The translations under genes were made by a program, and so were the position numbers. This document shows, one piece after another, positions 1 to 12,145 of a stretch of 64,000 bases of DNA. Position 1 is the first letter of the stretch. Every line of letters begins with the position of its first letter. The stretch lies in NCBI GenBank assembly GCA_003605175.1, contig QWDA01000007.1:124001-188000 (forward strand), written 5' to 3'. The notes under the pieces were generated by a model. The model did no database searches. It was not told the origin of the DNA and saw only the letters and a program-made list of their open reading frames with translations. The stretch comes from Paracoccaceae bacterium (lineage in GTDB: Bacteria > Pseudomonadota > Alphaproteobacteria > Rhodobacterales > Rhodobacteraceae).

Positions 1-578
1 GTAACCCGGAGCGCGGTATCGACTCCCATGTCCGAGGCGATCAGCAGCTCCTCGAGGCTCTCCAGCATCTCGTCGTCGAGCACCCGGCGCATCTCCGGCC
101 CGGCCCGGTCGGCGCGGCCGAACATGCGTCCGAAAAAGCCGGGCCGCCGCGCCGTCGCCTCGGCCACCGGCGTGCCGGCGGGCATGTCGAAATCGGGCGC
201 TTCAACGCCCGGCACCTCAACGGGCGGCGCCTCGGGCATGGGGTCGGACCGGTCGGGAATGCCGAAGGGCTCGTGCTCCGGCGCCGGTTCCGGCGCAACG
301 GGAATGTCCGGCTCCGGCGCGGGTATGTCGGGCGGCGGCACCGGGGTGGGTTCGGGCTCCGGCGCGGGTTCCGGTTCCGGCGGCACCGGCTGGGGTTCCG
401 GTTCGGGCACGGGCGCCGGTTCGGGGGCCGGCTCGGGCGCGGGCGCGGGGATGTCGGGCGGCTGCTCCGGATCGGCGGCTTCGAGCGCGCCCCCGTCGGC
501 GACGATCGCGTCGAGTCCCTCCTCGAGCTTCGAAGACGACTTGAAAAGTCGCTCCTTCAGTTTCGAAAAGAACGCCAT
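1..578 (-). CDS. ftsY: FtsY, signal recognition particle receptor (N-terminal part, cut by window edge)
   Basis: The SRP-receptor GTPase docks ribosome-SRP complexes at the inner membrane for co-translational insertion. About 192 residues are visible. The start MAFFSKLKERLF is a short amphipathic helix. Residues about 35-110 are an acidic, proline-rich stretch of PEP/PEPEP-type units. At about 165 the helical N domain begins (DDEMLESLEELLIASDMG), the characteristic FtsY sequence. The GTPase G domain lies beyond the left edge. ATG at 578 is the only start that keeps the amphipathic helix. The acidic linker is normal for FtsY but its regularity here is marked. Seen: helix, linker, N-domain start. 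Known: family role. Confidence 0.9.
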   Translation of the reverse strand, partial: MAFFSKLKERLFKSSSKLEEGLDAIVADGGALEAADPEQPPDIPAPAPEPAPEPAPVPEPEPQPVPPEPEPAPEPEPTPVPPPDIPAPEPDIPVAPEPAPEHEPFGIPDRSDPMPEAPPVEVPGVEAPDFDMPAGTPVAEATARRPGFFGRMFGRADRAGPEMRRVLDDEMLESLEELLIASDMGVDTALRV

Positions 579-700
579 CCTGCGTCTCCCTCTGCTGATT
601 GTCACCTAGTCGCTCGGCGCAGAAGTTGGAAGACCGCCCAAATCCGGGCCCGGAACAGATTGCGGTGGCCCCGTATCGGGCCTTGTGGGAGGATGCCGGC

Positions 701-1099
701 ATGACACGCCTGCCATGCCTCCTCCTGCTTGCCGTGCTTCCGGCCGCTGCCCTGGCCGAAACGCCGATGAGCGCGCCGGCCTTCGAAGGCTACACCACCG
801 GCAAGACGCTTTACTATGCCACGGATGGCTATGCCTACGGGATCGAGGAGTATCTCGAGGGGCGCCGGGTGCGCTGGTCGTTTCTCGACGGCGAATGCCA
901 GGAAGGCGAGTGGTATCCTTCGGGCGACATGATCTGTTTCGTCTATGACGGGATCGGCGATCCGCAGTGCTGGACCTTCTACGAGAAGTCCGGCGGGATC
1001 ACCGCGCGGTTCGAGAACGACCCGGAAAGCACCGAACTGGTGGAAACCCGCCAGACGCGCGACCCGCTCCTCTGCATGGGGCCGAAGACCGGCGTCTGA
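701..1099 (+). CDS. Small secreted protein of unknown function
   Basis: A 132-residue protein with a clear signal peptide (MTRLPCLLLLAVLPAAALAE, cleavage expected after ALA near residue 18), so the mature form is about 114 residues and periplasmic or secreted. The mature part is rich in Tyr, Trp, Gly and acidic residues, with three or four cysteines (GECQEG, ICFVYD, PQCWTF, LLCMGP) that could form disulfides. The pattern of short beta-strands around Trp/Tyr suggests a small beta-sandwich or lipocalin-like fold, but I do not recognise the family firmly. ATG 701 was chosen because it begins the signal peptide; the frame is open further upstream. A strong hairpin follows the gene. Confidence 0.7.
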   Translation: MTRLPCLLLLAVLPAAALAETPMSAPAFEGYTTGKTLYYATDGYAYGIEEYLEGRRVRWSFLDGECQEGEWYPSGDMICFVYDGIGDPQCWTFYEKSGGITARFENDPESTELVETRQTRDPLLCMGPKTGV

Positions 1100-1136
1100 G
1101 GGGGCAGCGCCCGCCGGCCCAGAGACCTCCGGGGCA

Positions 1137-1167
1137 GATGGCGCAAGGCGCCTCCCCTTGCGCCATC
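1137..1167. terminator. Hairpin between convergent genes
   Basis: A perfect inverted repeat with 12-nt arms (GATGGCGCAAGG, 1137-1148, and its complement at 1156-1167) and a 7-nt loop. It lies between the convergent secreted-protein gene and MarR gene. There is no U-tract on either strand, so it may act as a bidirectional transcription stop or RNA 3' end stabiliser. Confidence 0.6.
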
Positions 1168-1208
1168 GGTGCAGGTCGCAAGCCCCCGCGCCCAGCGCGG
1201 ATGCGGGA

Positions 1209-4131
<2,923 letters not shown>

Positions 4132-4187
4132 CGCGAGATGCGTGCCGGAAAGCGCGTGGCCATCAGCCTGGCGCTACCCTAGCCTCT

Positions 4188-4217
4188 TGCCCCCGCCCGA
4201 ACAGCGCCGAAGGCGCC
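4188..4217 (+). repeat. Short dispersed GAA-loop hairpin element, copy 1
   Basis: A stretch of about 30 nt in the 290-bp gap after the preceding gene. It has CGCCCGAAC followed by a hairpin with GAA loop (GCGCC, GAA, GGCGC). Nearly the same string occurs at 20911-20940, where the hairpin arm is GGCGCC/GTGCC. The rest of the gap holds no gene I can support. Confidence 0.4.
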
Positions 4218-4421
4218 GGGCGCGCGCCTGCCCGTCCCGGCGGGCTGGCGCTCTGGTGACGTTTGCGCGGACATTTGAGGTCGGAGGTGGAAGGCATCAT
4301 AAAACGCGCCGATCAGCCGTTGCAGCTCCATCCCACGGGCAGGCGCGCGCCCGGCTTGCGCTTGGCGGCGGCGGGAGGCAGCGTGGAGTACCACGTTACC
4401 GCCCAAACCAGGGAACCCGCC

Positions 4422-4832
4422 ATGCCTCAGGCCAATCCGCTGGGCTATTCCGGCAAGCCGCTCTACCAGAAGCTCGGCCTGAAGCCCGGCATGCGCTGCC
4501 TCGCGCTCGACGCGCCGCCGCACTATCCCGACCTCCTGCACGGCACCGAAGGCGTGACCTTTCTCGACGAAACCGGCCCCGCCGACCTGGTGCATCTCTT
4601 CTGCCCCGACCGCGCCGCGCTCGAAGCCCGGCACCGGACCGCCTTCGCCGCCTGTGCCGAAAAGGGGATGGTCTGGATCTCCTGGCCGAAGAAATCCTCG
4701 CCGCTCTACCGCGACCTGACCGAGGACACGCTCCGCGAAGTGATCCTCCCCGGCGGCATCTGGGTCGATACCAAGGTCTGCGCCGTCGACCGGGACTGGT
4801 CGGGGCTCAAGTTCCTGCGTCGCAAGCGCTGA
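4422..4832 (+). CDS. DUF3052 family protein
   Basis: A 136-residue cytoplasmic protein. It opens with GYSGKPLYQKLGLKPGMRC, the characteristic start of the DUF3052 family, followed by alternating strands and helices (LALDAPPHYPDLL, LVHLFCPDRAALE) that look like a small Rossmann-like fold. The C-terminal part has WISWPKKSS and GIWVDTKVCAVDRDWSGLKF, also conserved in the family. Function is unknown; homologues in other phyla are small stand-alone proteins. ATG 4422 precedes the motif by eight residues. It is flanked by 290 bp of non-coding sequence upstream and converges on the caspase-like gene 24 bp downstream. Confidence 0.8.
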   Translation: MPQANPLGYSGKPLYQKLGLKPGMRCLALDAPPHYPDLLHGTEGVTFLDETGPADLVHLFCPDRAALEARHRTAFAACAEKGMVWISWPKKSSPLYRDLTEDTLREVILPGGIWVDTKVCAVDRDWSGLKFLRRKR

Positions 4833-4856
4833 CCGGGGCCATAGCCCCGGCCCGCC

Positions 4857-7319
4857 TCAGAACAGGTCCACCCTGAACGGCGAGGTCGTCCAATAGGCCT
4901 TCGCGAGTTGCACCAGACGGTCCACCCGGTCGGACGCGGGTGGGCCCACGTCGAAGCCTTGCAGCGCCTGCTCCAGGGCCGCCTGGCTCCCGGCGCCGAA
5001 CTGGCCGTCGACCGTCACCTCCACCCCCAGATCCGCGATCATCGCCTGCGCCGCCGCGTCGAGCGCCTGCGGCGGGAACTGCCCCAGAAGGTCGCGCGCC
5101 TTCGCGGCGATATCCGGGTCGCGCAGCGCCGCCACCTTGGCCGCCCGGATCGCGCCGTCATAGAGCTGATAGCCCGGAACCCCCTCGGTCGCGATCAGGT
5201 AGGCCGCCGCGCCGCCCGCATTGCCGTCGCCCCGCTCGAGCCCGACATCGTACCAGCGCACCGCCTCTTCGAGATCCGGCGCATTTCCGATCTGGCCGGC
5301 CTGGTACATCCGCGCGAGGTTCGCCGGGGCGTTCGGATGCCCGCCCTCGGCCGCCAGCCGGAAATATTCCTCCGCCCTCGGGAAATCCACGTCCAGCCCG
5401 CCCAGGCCGCGCGCATAGACGAGACCCATGTTGTTGTACCCGTAGATATCCTCCCGCGCCGCGCTTTCGCGCAGATAGCGCAACCCGCGCTCGGGGTCGT
5501 AATAATCGCCCGTCTCGTCGAGATAGAAGAACCCCAGCTCGTTCATCGCGAAGGTGTGCCCCACCTCCAGCGCGCGCATCATCAGGTCGTAGCCCTCGAT
5601 CTCGACATTCGGATCGCCGGAATAGCGCATGAACTGCCGGCCGAGCGCGTAATAGGCATAGGGATCGCCCGCGTTCACGCCCCGCGCCAGCAAGGCCAGC
5701 GCCTCCTGCGGCATCTGCTGGTTCGCCTCGCCGCCGGTGGCGCGCTGCGCATCGACCACCGCGTTGGCGAGCGCGTTCCAGGCCCGCGCATGGCCCAGGT
5801 CGCGCGCGATCTCGAACTCGGCCCGCGCCTCGGGGAAGCGCCGAAGCGCCCGCAGCGCCCGGCCCTTCTGGTAGTGGAACCGCCCCATATCGGGCGCCCG
5901 CGCGACCGCGGCCTCGCAGGCCTCGAGCGCCTTCTGCGGTTCGATCTCGTTGGCGTAGCGCACCAGGCCCGCCCCGTCGGGGTCGAGATGATCGCCCGCC
6001 TCGAAATCGCAAGCGTCGACCTCGAAACGCAGGCCCACCGTGTAGTCCTCGCCATTCGCGGCGAGGGTCATCAGGTCGCCCACCTCGGGCCGCGCCAGCC
6101 CGATCGCCGGGATCTGCACCGACCGCGCCACCAGCAGAAGCCCGTCGAGCGCATCCGACGCCACCGTCTGGCCCCGTGCCTCGCGGCGGATGCCGGTGGC
6201 CGGGTCCTCGAGCACCACATCCGCGGTCTCGGGCAGCCCGGTCACGGTGAGCGCGGTCCCCGCGGGCAGGTTCAGCGCCTCGATCAGCGATTGCCCGATC
6301 GCCACATCGGCCTCGAACGGCGCCTCGAGCACCGCGTCCACGGTCACCCTGGCCCTGGTCTCGTCGAGCGGCATGTCGGGATCGGTGCTGGCAATGGCGA
6401 TGCCCCGGGTCGTGCCGCCGGCGCCGCCCTCGGCACCGGACCGGCCCGGCTCGCCGCCGAAACGCGCGGTCTCGATCAGGGTCGAGCTGTCCCAAGGCAC
6501 TTGGCGCCCGCCTGTCGAGCGGTAGACCCGCCGGCGCACCTCCTCGAACACGTCGCTGATCGGCATATCGGGGTTCTCGGCCGCGACCTCGACCAGCGCC
6601 GCGGTGAACGGGCTGTTCGCCCCGGCGCCGTCGAGCGCCACCGCGCCCGGCGAGGTCGAGTAGATCATCAGCGAGTTCAAGGGCGCGGCAAGCGAGGCGA
6701 ACCCGGTCCGCGTCTCGCGCAGCTCGTTGCCGATCTGGGTCAGCGCCGATTTTCCCGCGAAGGGATTGTCGCGGCAGCTGTCCAGGATCACTACCTGGAG
6801 CCGCGCCCGGGCGCCGATGATGTTGACGACGCTGCCCAGCGACACTGTCTCGAACGGCACGTCATAGACCGAGGCGAAGGTCGCATCGACCGGCACGAGA
6901 TAGTTCTCCGATCCGATCTGGAACCCGTGCCCGGCGAAGAACAGCACCACCTCGGTGTCCTTCGAGACATCGAACATCGCCTCGCGCAGCATCGCCTCGA
7001 AGCCGCGTTTCGTCAGGTTCGCGTGCTCGCGCACATCGTAGCCCTGGCCGCGCAGGAAATCCGCCACGATCTCGGCATCCGAGACCGCGTTCGGTAGGTG
7101 CGGCGCCGCCGCGTAGTCGGAATTCCCGACCACGATCGCGTAGCGTTTCGTCGCGGACACGTCGAGATCGATCGCCGACACGACCGGACCGGCATCTCCG
7201 GAGCCCCGGATCAGACTGTCGACCTGCGAGCTGACCTGCGACAGGGCCGGCCCCGCCCCCGCCACGGCGAAGGCCGCGGCCAGCGCAACGCGCCGCGCTC
7301 GGGAGCCGATGTCAGCCAC
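4857..7319 (-). CDS. Secreted caspase-like (peptidase C14) protein with TPR/Sel1 repeats and a peptidoglycan-binding-like tail
   Basis: An 820-residue multidomain protein. A signal peptide covers residues 1-28 (ALAAAFAVAGAGPALSQ). A caspase-fold domain runs from about 58 to 290: RYAIVVGNSDYAAAPHLPNA, catalytic His131 in LFFAGHG, catalytic Cys182 in VVILDSCRDNPF. A long middle part of unclear fold follows, then TPR/Sel1-type repeats (YQKGRALRALRRFPEARAEF; FAMNELGFFYLDETG; YGYNNMGLVYARGLGG; EEYFRLAAEGGHPNAPANLA). Near the C-terminus VTVDGQFGAGSQAALEQAL resembles a PG_binding_1 motif. The start is GTG 7319, sharing eight bases with the end of the lipoprotein gene. Orthocaspases cut after Arg/Lys or Asp; the substrate here is unknown. 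Both catalytic residues are intact, so it is probably active, in the periplasm. Confidence 0.85.
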   Translation of the reverse strand: MADIGSRARRVALAAAFAVAGAGPALSQVSSQVDSLIRGSGDAGPVVSAIDLDVSATKRYAIVVGNSDYAAAPHLPNAVSDAEIVADFLRGQGYDVREHANLTKRGFEAMLREAMFDVSKDTEVVLFFAGHGFQIGSENYLVPVDATFASVYDVPFETVSLGSVVNIIGARARLQVVILDSCRDNPFAGKSALTQIGNELRETRTGFASLAAPLNSLMIYSTSPGAVALDGAGANSPFTAALVEVAAENPDMPISDVFEEVRRRVYRSTGGRQVPWDSSTLIETARFGGEPGRSGAEGGAGGTTRGIAIASTDPDMPLDETRARVTVDAVLEAPFEADVAIGQSLIEALNLPAGTALTVTGLPETADVVLEDPATGIRREARGQTVASDALDGLLLVARSVQIPAIGLARPEVGDLMTLAANGEDYTVGLRFEVDACDFEAGDHLDPDGAGLVRYANEIEPQKALEACEAAVARAPDMGRFHYQKGRALRALRRFPEARAEFEIARDLGHARAWNALANAVVDAQRATGGEANQQMPQEALALLARGVNAGDPYAYYALGRQFMRYSGDPNVEIEGYDLMMRALEVGHTFAMNELGFFYLDETGDYYDPERGLRYLRESAAREDIYGYNNMGLVYARGLGGLDVDFPRAEEYFRLAAEGGHPNAPANLARMYQAGQIGNAPDLEEAVRWYDVGLERGDGNAGGAAAYLIATEGVPGYQLYDGAIRAAKVAALRDPDIAAKARDLLGQFPPQALDAAAQAMIADLGVEVTVDGQFGAGSQAALEQALQGFDVGPPASDRVDRLVQLAKAYWTTSPFRVDLF

Positions 7320-7656
7320 CCCAGCCTCCCTCGCCGCCTCCGCCGCCGCCTTCGACGCCCCAGGTCGGGGTCGCCGGTGTGATCGTCGTGCAGGCGGGCT
7401 TGCCAGGCACGCCGCAGGCCGGCCCCGCTTCCGCGGTCGTTGCGGTCGTGCCGCTGCCCGAACTCGCCGCCGGCGCCGCACGCTGCGACGAGGTGGAGGC
7501 CGTCCGTTGTGTCGTCCGGGCCGGCTGCGGTGCCGCGGCGGGTTCCTGTTCCGCCGCCTTGCGCTTCCACAAGGGCTCGACCGAAACCGCACAGGCGGAG
7601 AGGGACAAGGCCACCGAAACCACCCCGGCCACGCGCAATGCTCTGTCAAAGCTCAT
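7312..7656 (-). CDS. Small lipoprotein coupled to the caspase-like gene
   Basis: A 114-residue protein. The N-terminus MSFDRALRVAGVVSVALSLS is a lipoprotein signal ending in the lipobox LSAC (Cys about 25). The mature part is low-complexity, rich in Ala, Thr, Ser and Pro, with CGVPGKPACTT in the middle and a Gly-rich tail (GVEGGGGGGEGGWGG). ATG 7656 has GAGG nine bases upstream; a GTG at 7668 is less likely. Its last eight bases overlap the GTG start of the caspase gene, so the two are one translational unit. The tail could present or tether the partner; no function is known. Confidence 0.72.
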   Translation of the reverse strand: MSFDRALRVAGVVSVALSLSACAVSVEPLWKRKAAEQEPAAAPQPARTTQRTASTSSQRAAPAASSGSGTTATTAEAGPACGVPGKPACTTITPATPTWGVEGGGGGGEGGWGG

Positions 7657-7725
7657 TAAAAACCTCACTCTCCAAGATCACTTCAAAAATGCTGACGCTA
7701 CGGTAGCACGGCGCCGACACAACTG

Positions 7726-8232
7726 TCAGCGAGTTTTCGCCAACGCCGGCGCCCATTTCTCGACGCTCCCGGTGACGCCCTCCCAGGCGCCTTCGGTCAG
7801 CGCCCGGCCCAGCACCCGCTCTGGATTGGTCGGCGGCGGCATGGTGACCCCGTCGAGGCGGAAGAATCCGAACCGCCCGTAATAGGGCGCGTCGCCCACC
7901 AGCATCACCCGGTCCCAGCCCTCGGCCCGGGCCAGGCTGTTCTCGATCAGCAGCGCGCCCAGCCCCTCGCCCTGCCGCGTCGGGTGCACCGCCACGGGGC
8001 CGAGAAGCAGCGCCGGCGCGCCGCCCACCAGCACCGGCCAGTGCCGGATCGCGCCCGCCAGAATGCCCAGCTCGTCGCGCGCCGTCAGCGACAGCCGCGC
8101 CACCGGGGGCACCCCGTCGCGCAGCCGGTAGGACGACAGGGCCTCGCGCCCCGGCGCGAAGCACTTGTCGTAAAGCGCCTCGACATCCCACCAGTCCTCG
8201 GGCCGTTCCTCTTCCAGCGTGATCAAGCGCAC
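7726..8232 (-). CDS. GNAT-family N-acetyltransferase
   Basis: A 168-residue acetyltransferase of the YhbS-like GNAT group. The acetyl-CoA-binding core is VAVHPTRQGEGLGALLIENS (motif A, R/QxxGxG/A form QGEGLG) at about 80-100, followed by VMLVGDAPYYGRFGFFRLDG, the conserved 'GDPxYYxRFGF' segment. The family transfers acetyl groups to small amines or protein N-termini; the substrate is unknown. The start is GTG 8232, with no better ATG nearby. It is divergent from the flavin reductase gene (67 bp between the starts). Confidence 0.85.
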   Translation of the reverse strand: MRLITLEEERPEDWWDVEALYDKCFAPGREALSSYRLRDGVPPVARLSLTARDELGILAGAIRHWPVLVGGAPALLLGPVAVHPTRQGEGLGALLIENSLARAEGWDRVMLVGDAPYYGRFGFFRLDGVTMPPPTNPERVLGRALTEGAWEGVTGSVEKWAPALAKTR

Positions 8233-8299
8233 TCCCCAATCCGGGCTGGAACCGGGCCTAGCATGGCGCTAGGTGGGGCACAAACCACTGGGAGCCGCC

Positions 8300-8905
8300 A
8301 TGTTCTACCGCCCCGAAGACGGCCACGGCCTGCCGCACAACCCGTTCAACGCGCTGGTGACGCCGCGGCCGATCGGCTGGATCTCGACCCGCGGCGCGGA
8401 CGGCTCGGAAAACCTCGCTCCCTATTCCTTTTTCAACGCCGTCGCCTACACGCCGCCGCAGGTGATGTTCGCCTCGACAGCGACGAAACCCGACCGCGAC
8501 GGCACCAAGGATTCGATGTCGAATATCCGCGAAACCGGCGTCTTCTGCGTGAACATCGTCGAGTACGCCGCCCGCGACGTGATGAACGACACTTCGGGTC
8601 CCTGGCCGCGCGAGGTGGACGAGTTCGACCATGCCGGCATCGCCCGCGCGCCCTGCGAAACGATCCCCTGCGCCCGCGTGGCCGACGCTCCCGCCAACCT
8701 CGAATGCCGCCTCTCGCAGATCGTCACCCTCGAGGGGCAGTCCAACCTGATGGCCATCGGCGTGGTCACCGGAATCCATATCCGCGACGACGTGCTGAAG
8801 GACGGCCTCGTGGACCTGACCCGCTACCAGCCGCTCGCGCGGCTCGGCTACAAGGATTACGCCCGGATCACCGAGCTGTTCAGCCTGAAACGGCCGGGCG
8901 AGTGA
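8300..8905 (+). CDS. Flavin reductase family protein
   Basis: A 201-residue protein of the flavin-reductase-like (split-barrel, FMN-binding) family. N-terminal NALVTPRPIGWISTRGADGS and the core LAPYSFFNAVAYTPPQVMF are typical, as is the later GVFCVNIV strand. Members reduce free flavin with NAD(P)H, often supplying a monooxygenase, but this subgroup is a broad one and the partner is not in the window. ATG 8300 has GGAG nine bases upstream. The stop codon lies inside the loop of a terminator-like hairpin. Confidence 0.85.
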   Translation: MFYRPEDGHGLPHNPFNALVTPRPIGWISTRGADGSENLAPYSFFNAVAYTPPQVMFASTATKPDRDGTKDSMSNIRETGVFCVNIVEYAARDVMNDTSGPWPREVDEFDHAGIARAPCETIPCARVADAPANLECRLSQIVTLEGQSNLMAIGVVTGIHIRDDVLKDGLVDLTRYQPLARLGYKDYARITELFSLKRPGE

Positions 8906-8917
8906 CGCCCGGCCGTT
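8889..8917 (+). terminator. Terminator-like hairpin overlapping the stop codon of the flavin reductase gene
   Basis: A 12-bp perfect stem (AACGGCCGGGCG at 8889-8900, complement at 8906-8917) with the 5-nt loop AGTGA. The stop TGA is at 8903-8905, in the loop, so the stem's 5' arm is coding sequence. A short TTCTGTG follows. Probably a terminator, also facing the convergent gene at 8938. Confidence 0.6.
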
Positions 8918-8937
8918 CTGTGCCGTCCGAGTGAGGA

Positions 8938-9186
8938 TCAGTCGGCGAGTGTGGCTGCGGTCAGCATGCCCGCGAGCGAAGCGGACATGCGGCCGCTCTC
9001 GACGAAGCGGTTGATATCGCTCTCGAGAGCCTTGAGTTGGTCATCGTCGAAGGTCGCAAGGAGACGACGATAGATGACATGAGCGGGAACGTTGGCGCGA
9101 AAGGACGACGGCACAACCTCGCCACACGGATCAAACGAAGTGCAGGTTTCGAAGCTCCGGGCCGCGTTGAACATGGTACTGTCCAT
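8938..9186 (-). CDS. Small conserved-looking hypothetical protein
   Basis: An 82-residue protein with a Cys-rich, polar N-terminus (FETCTSFDPCGEVV) and a helical C-terminal half (DDDQLKALESDINRFVESGR, then MSASLAGMLTAATLAD). There is no signal peptide or recognisable domain. ATG 9186 has no clear ribosome site; ATG 9174 is an alternative. The base composition of the surrounding 240 bp upstream is less GC-rich than the average here. I cannot suggest a function. It is a real-looking ORF because codon-third-position GC is high and it is flanked by long non-coding sequence. Confidence 0.55.
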   Translation of the reverse strand: MDSTMFNAARSFETCTSFDPCGEVVPSSFRANVPAHVIYRRLLATFDDDQLKALESDINRFVESGRMSASLAGMLTAATLAD

Positions 9187-9253
9187 TCACTGGTTGAATC
9201 ACATCGTCTGTAGAAGGTTGTAGCAGAGTTTTGGATGAATTTGTCCGAAATTG

Positions 9254-9275
9254 GTCGATCTGCTTAACGATCGAC
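9254..9275. repeat. Inverted repeat upstream of the 82-aa gene
   Basis: Arms GTCGATC (9254-9260) and GATCGAC (9269-9275) around an 8-nt AT-rich centre (TGCTTAAC). It sits 68 bp upstream of the minus-strand small gene and 150 bp before mtnP. It could be an operator. The rest of the 241-bp gap contains only weak promoter-like sequence (TTTCAA at 9366, TAGCGT at 9389, 17-bp spacer). Confidence 0.35.
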
Positions 9276-9427
9276 GAACAAGCGCCCGGAACCCCCTCAA
9301 TTGTCGCCAGATCGGAAATGATGGCGCCGCAATTTCGCCGGGTTGCGCACGCATCGGAAACGCACTTTCAACCGGATTGCCAAGTGTCTAGCGTCCTGAA
9401 GGCGAATTCGGCAGCGCGGAGACAGAC

Positions 9428-10302
<875 letters not shown>

Positions 10303-10306
<4 letters not shown>

Positions 10307-11568
10307 AGATCCTCGTCCTCGGCGCCGACGGTTTCATCGGGCGCCATATCTGCTTCACCCTCCGCGCCGAGGGACACGCGGTCATTGCCTGCGCCCGCCG
10401 CACCGGCGCGCTCGAACGGATGGGGTTCGCGACGCTCCGCGCCGACCTCGCCGATCCGGCGAGCCACGCGCCCGGGTTCTGGCGCCCGCATCTCGCGGAC
10501 GACGCCTGCCTCGTGAACGCCGCCGGGCTCCTCACCGGCCCGGAGCCGGCCTTCCGTGCCGTCCACGTGGACGCCCCCCGCGCCGCCTACGCCGCACGCG
10601 CTCCCGGGGCCGGCGCGGTCCTGATCTCGGCAGTGGGGGTCGAGGCGGACACGCCCTTCGCCCGCTGGCGCCGCCAGGGCGAAACCGTCGCCGCCGAGGC
10701 AGGGGTGACGATCCTGCGCCCGGGCCTGGTGCTGGCCGACACGTCCTATGGCGGCTCCTCGCTCCTCCGGGCGCTCGCCGCGATGCCGCTCCGGACACCG
10801 CTGGTCGGCTCCGGCACCGAGACCACAAACCCGATCCACGCCGCCGACCTCGCCCGCGTGGTGCTCGACTGCCTCACGACCGCGCCTGGCCCCGGCGCCT
10901 GGCAGATCGGCGGCCCCGAGACGGTCACCCAGGCCGAGCTCATCGCCGCCCACCGAAGCTGGCTCGGCCTCCCCCCGGTGCCGGTCCTGCACCTGCCAGC
11001 GACCCTCGCGCGTCTCGCCGGACGGCTCGGCGACCTCCTCGCGCTCGGGCCGATCTCCACCACCGCCCTGCGCCAGCTCGAAACCAGCCTCTTCGCCGAC
11101 GGCTCGCCGCTCCTCGATCGCATCCCGAGCCGCCCGCGTGCCATTTCCGCCTTCCTCCACGCCCGGCCCGCCGGCACGCAGGACCTCTGGCAGGCGCGGC
11201 TCTACCTCCTGAAACCGCTGATCCGGCTGACCCTCGCCCTCCTGTGGCTGGTTTCCGGCCTCCTCGGCCTCGCGCTCCCCGCCCAGAGCTTCCTGCCGCT
11301 CTTCGCCGGAACCGGCCTCCCGGAGCCGCTCCTGATCGCCCTCGCCCGGGCCGGCGGCGCCCTCGACCTCGCCCTCGCCGCCGCCCTCCTTGGAAACTGG
11401 CGCCCCCGCGCCATCGCGCTCGCGCAGCTCGCCCTGGTGGGGGGCTACACGCTCGCGCTGACCGTTCTCGCGCCGGGCCTCTGGCTCGCCCCGTTCGGCG
11501 AGCTTCTCAAGAACCTCCCCGTCCTCGCGCTGATCCTCACCCACCTGGCGCTCGCGGAGGAACGCTGA
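10303..11568 (+). CDS. NAD(P)-binding SDR-type protein fused to a DoxX-like membrane domain
   Basis: A 421-residue fusion. Residues 1-280 are an atypical SDR/NmrA-type Rossmann domain: [16 protein letters not shown] (dinucleotide site, GxxGxxG), then [15 protein letters not shown] and [19 protein letters not shown]. The usual YxxxK is replaced in this subgroup. Residues about 300-415 contain four hydrophobic helices of DoxX type ([53 protein letters not shown]). It lies at the inner membrane with the nucleotide domain probably cytoplasmic. The start is GTG 10303, four bases inside mtnP. It could be a redox enzyme acting on a membrane-held substrate, but the reaction is unknown. Confidence 0.85.
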
Positions 11569-12044
11569 TGGATTGGTACCTGACCCTCAAATGGCTCCAC
11601 ATCCTGTCCTCGACACTGCTCTTCGGCACCGGCATCGGCACCGCCTTCCAGATGGTCCGGGCGATGCGGACGGGCCGGGTCGAGACGATCCATTCCGTCG
11701 CCTCGTCCGTCGTGCTGGCCGACTGGATCTTCACCACCCCCGCCGGGGTGCTCCAGCCGCTGACCGGCCTCGCCCTGATCCACCTGACCGGCCATGCGCC
11801 CTCCGAACCCTGGCTCCTCCTCACCTACGCCGCCTATCTCCTCGCCTTCGCCTGCTGGGCGCCCGTGGTCCGTCTGCAGATCCGGATCCGCGATCTCGCC
11901 GGCGCCGCCCTCGCCGAAGGACGGCCGCTGCCAGACGAGGCCCGCCGGCTCTACCGCCTCTGGTTCGCGCTCGGCTGGCCCGCCTTCGCGGCGCTGACCG
12001 GCGTGTTCTGGCTCATGGTGGCGAAACCGACTTTCGGGCCCTGA
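11568..12044 (+). CDS. DUF2269 family integral membrane protein
   Basis: A 158-residue protein with four membrane helices. It opens with the family signature [20 protein letters not shown], then [20 protein letters not shown], a third helix [20 protein letters not shown], and a C-terminal helix [20 protein letters not shown]. The function of DUF2269 proteins is unknown. ATG 11568 overlaps the stop of the DoxX fusion by one base (TGATG), so it is in the same operon and may form a membrane complex with that protein. Confidence 0.85.
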   Translation: MDWYLTLKWLHILSSTLLFGTGIGTAFQMVRAMRTGRVETIHSVASSVVLADWIFTTPAGVLQPLTGLALIHLTGHAPSEPWLLLTYAAYLLAFACWAPVVRLQIRIRDLAGAALAEGRPLPDEARRLYRLWFALGWPAFAALTGVFWLMVAKPTFGP

Positions 12045-12145
12045 CCCGAGCCACCCGCGCGCGCGCCCCGCGCGATACCCTTCCCTTCCCCGCGCGATCC
12101 GGCCAGGCTCGCCCGGGCCCAAGCGCAAGAAAGACCGGACCGATC

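Noticed and set aside
7320-7649. N-terminal extension of the caspase-like frame (110 codons)
   Set aside because: It reads antisense-like Arg/Pro-rich sequence through the lipoprotein gene; the signal peptide begins at GTG 7319.
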